Shown: positions 5,811-6,837 of the stretch, piece by piece
Position numbering within the stretch: position 1 is the first letter of the stretch
Layout: every line of letters starts with the position of its first letter
DNA from: Actinomycetota bacterium
GTDB lineage: Bacteria > Actinomycetota > Humimicrobiia > Humimicrobiales > Humimicrobiaceae
DNA: 6,837 nt
Reading direction: 5' to 3'
Assembly (NCBI GenBank): GCA_022865545.1
Contig: JALHTA010000360.1
Span: 1-6,837 of the forward strand
The notes under the pieces: model-generated
Told to the model about the DNA's origin: nothing
What the model saw: only the letters and a program-made list of their open reading frames with translations
Databases searched by the model: none
Position numbers and translations under genes: made by a program

Positions 5811-5963
5811 GTGGGCGAAATTTTAAAAAAGATTCAAGAAATCAATATGCGGCAAAAAATACTTCAATCTATCATTGGAAAAAAGGATATAGAATCAAAT
5901 ATAAATAGAATAGAGAAGCTTATATTTGTTCTTGCTGAGGAGATGGATAAGAAAAAAGTATGA
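5811..5963 (+). CDS. small helical protein, 50 aa, hypothetical
   Basis: The open frame runs GTG to TGA and encodes 50 residues beginning MGEILKKIQEINMRQKILQS and ending LAEEMDKKKV. It is rich in Lys, Ile and Glu with hydrophobic residues at roughly heptad spacing (about 4-22 and 28-44), so it is predicted to be two short amphipathic helices and to be soluble. It has no membrane segment and no motif I recognise. Support comes from AAGGAG just upstream, a perfect extended -10 promoter at 5749-5757, and a composition like coding sequence. It sits alone between corA (+) and the convergent RimK-family gene, whose stop lies 55 bases beyond. Against it are the GTG start, the short length and the lack of any homolog I can name. 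Confidence 0.5.
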   Translation: MGEILKKIQEINMRQKILQSIIGKKDIESNINRIEKLIFVLAEEMDKKKV

Positions 5964-6018
5964 AATAGAATAAATTTAGCTTTACATTACTTTTCAAGAA
6001 CTATGCATCTCTTATTAA

Positions 6019-6837
6019 CTAAACATTTTCTAATCTTAGATTAATGTAATTAAAAATTTCCTCAGGTACATTTATTCCAGTTGCTTTTTCAAAACCTTCA
6101 AATCCAGGGTATGAGTTTATTTCACAAATCCTATAGTTATTATCCTTTTCAAAAAGAATATCCACTCCAGCTATATCAAGACCTATCAACCTAGAGCTTT
6201 CTATTGATAACCATTCAATTGCTGGATTTAGATCAAAAGGTTCTACTTGACCTCCTGCAGAATAATTTGCTTTAAAATTTTTGCCTTTTGCAGTCCTTAG
6301 CATAGCCCCTATAGTTCTACCACCTATTACAATTACTCTTATATCTTTGCCTCTGCTGGAAGAAATAAATTCTTGTAGAATCAAATTAATATTTGGATCT
6401 TTAGAGATTTCCATAAGGGCCGTAAGATCATTTAATTTATTGCTATCCTCTACAAGAAAAACTCCTTTCCCTTGTGAACCAGTAATTGTCTTTATTATTA
6501 GCGGGTAATCAAATTCTTTTTCTACTGCTGCAATATTTACAGGAAATTTAGCCAGCATTGTCTTAGGAATTGGAATATTATTTGAGGCAAGGAGTTGGAG
6601 GGTTGCAAGTTTATCTTTGGCAGTTTCCATACTTTGACTGGGGTTTAATATAAAAACACCAAGTCTTTCAAAATGCCTGATTATAGCTAAAGCATAATAG
6701 GTGACTGTTCCTATCCTTGGAATAAGGCAATCTGGTAGATTGACTACACTTCCATTATAAAGGATACTTTTTTTTCCTTCTTTAGTAACTATTAAATCAA
6801 ACTCTTCAGGGGCAACAAGCTTAAGTTCTATATTCAT
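6019..6837 (-). CDS. RimK-family ATP-grasp alpha-L-glutamate ligase (5' end outside window)
   Basis: The 272 residues visible are a RimK/LysX/MptN-type ATP-grasp ligase, which uses ATP to join an amino acid (often glutamate) to a carboxylate through an acyl-phosphate. Visible landmarks are PRIG (40-43), the DKLATLQLL helix (75-83), the nucleotide-binding IIKTITGSQGKGV (114-126), LQEFI (154-158), the D-I-R strand (165-167), N191...GG (195-196), GVDIL with Asp226, and the metal-binding CEINSYPGFEGFEKATGI (238-255) with Glu239 and Asn241. Active-site residues look intact. The frame is still open at the last base of the window. E. coli RimK has about 30 further N-terminal residues before the matching region, so the ATG at the edge is probably internal and the gene 5'-truncated by the window. 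E. coli RimK modifies ribosomal protein S6; relatives act on LysW or cofactors such as F420 and methanopterin. Nothing here fixes the substrate. Confidence 0.92.
   Translation of the reverse strand: MNIELKLVAPEEFDLIVTKEGKKSILYNGSVVNLPDCLIPRIGTVTYYALAIIRHFERLGVFILNPSQSMETAKDKLATLQLLASNNIPIPKTMLAKFPVNIAAVEKEFDYPLIIKTITGSQGKGVFLVEDSNKLNDLTALMEISKDPNINLILQEFISSSRGKDIRVIVIGGRTIGAMLRTAKGKNFKANYSAGGQVEPFDLNPAIEWLSIESSRLIGLDIAGVDILFEKDNNYRICEINSYPGFEGFEKATGINVPEEIFNYINLRLENV

Overview
This is an AT-rich bacterial chromosomal window. It has strong Shine-Dalgarno sites, short intergenic gaps with almost no clear terminators, and eight genes that can be supported. A CorA very close to the Thermotoga type and an AmaP-type Asp23-family membrane protein suggest a Gram-positive-like or deep-branching thermophile/anaerobe lineage; Atribacterota, Firmicutes or Thermotogota relatives are the best guesses. 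That assignment is inference: there is no rRNA or other phylogenetic marker here.

Layout. Bases 52-572 (+) hold two small two-helix membrane proteins of 57 and 75 aa. Bases 832-1746 (-) encode an EamA/DMT-family permease that converges on them. A 413-base gap (1747-2159) follows, AT-rich on its right-hand approach to the permease start but with a GC-richer island at about 1943-2143. Bases 2160-3176 (-) encode a putative lipoprotein of unknown family, divergent from amaP (3427-4023, +). A 499-base gap (4024-4522) separates amaP from corA (4523-5587, +). After corA comes a probable 50-aa ORF (5811-5963, +) with its own extended -10 promoter. The window ends inside a RimK-family ATP-grasp ligase read leftward (6019-6837, 5' end outside the window).

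The genes do not form an obvious pathway. The common theme is the cell envelope: small membrane proteins, a permease, a lipoprotein, a membrane-anchored stress protein and a Mg2+ channel. Each larger gene seems to be its own transcription unit.

The most notable hidden structure is in the gaps. Two intergenic patches (2048-2143 and 4205-4291), both read on the minus strand, encode short stop-bounded peptides that align without gaps over 25 residues with 12 identities. They look like decayed copies of the same gene tail. Separately, a conserved repeat of about 38 bp built around TTGGTTCGAAATTT occurs at 747-784 and 5640-5676 in the same orientation. Both suggest old mobile or repetitive DNA eroding in the gaps. 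I see no intact mobile element, CRISPR array, RNA gene or defence system.
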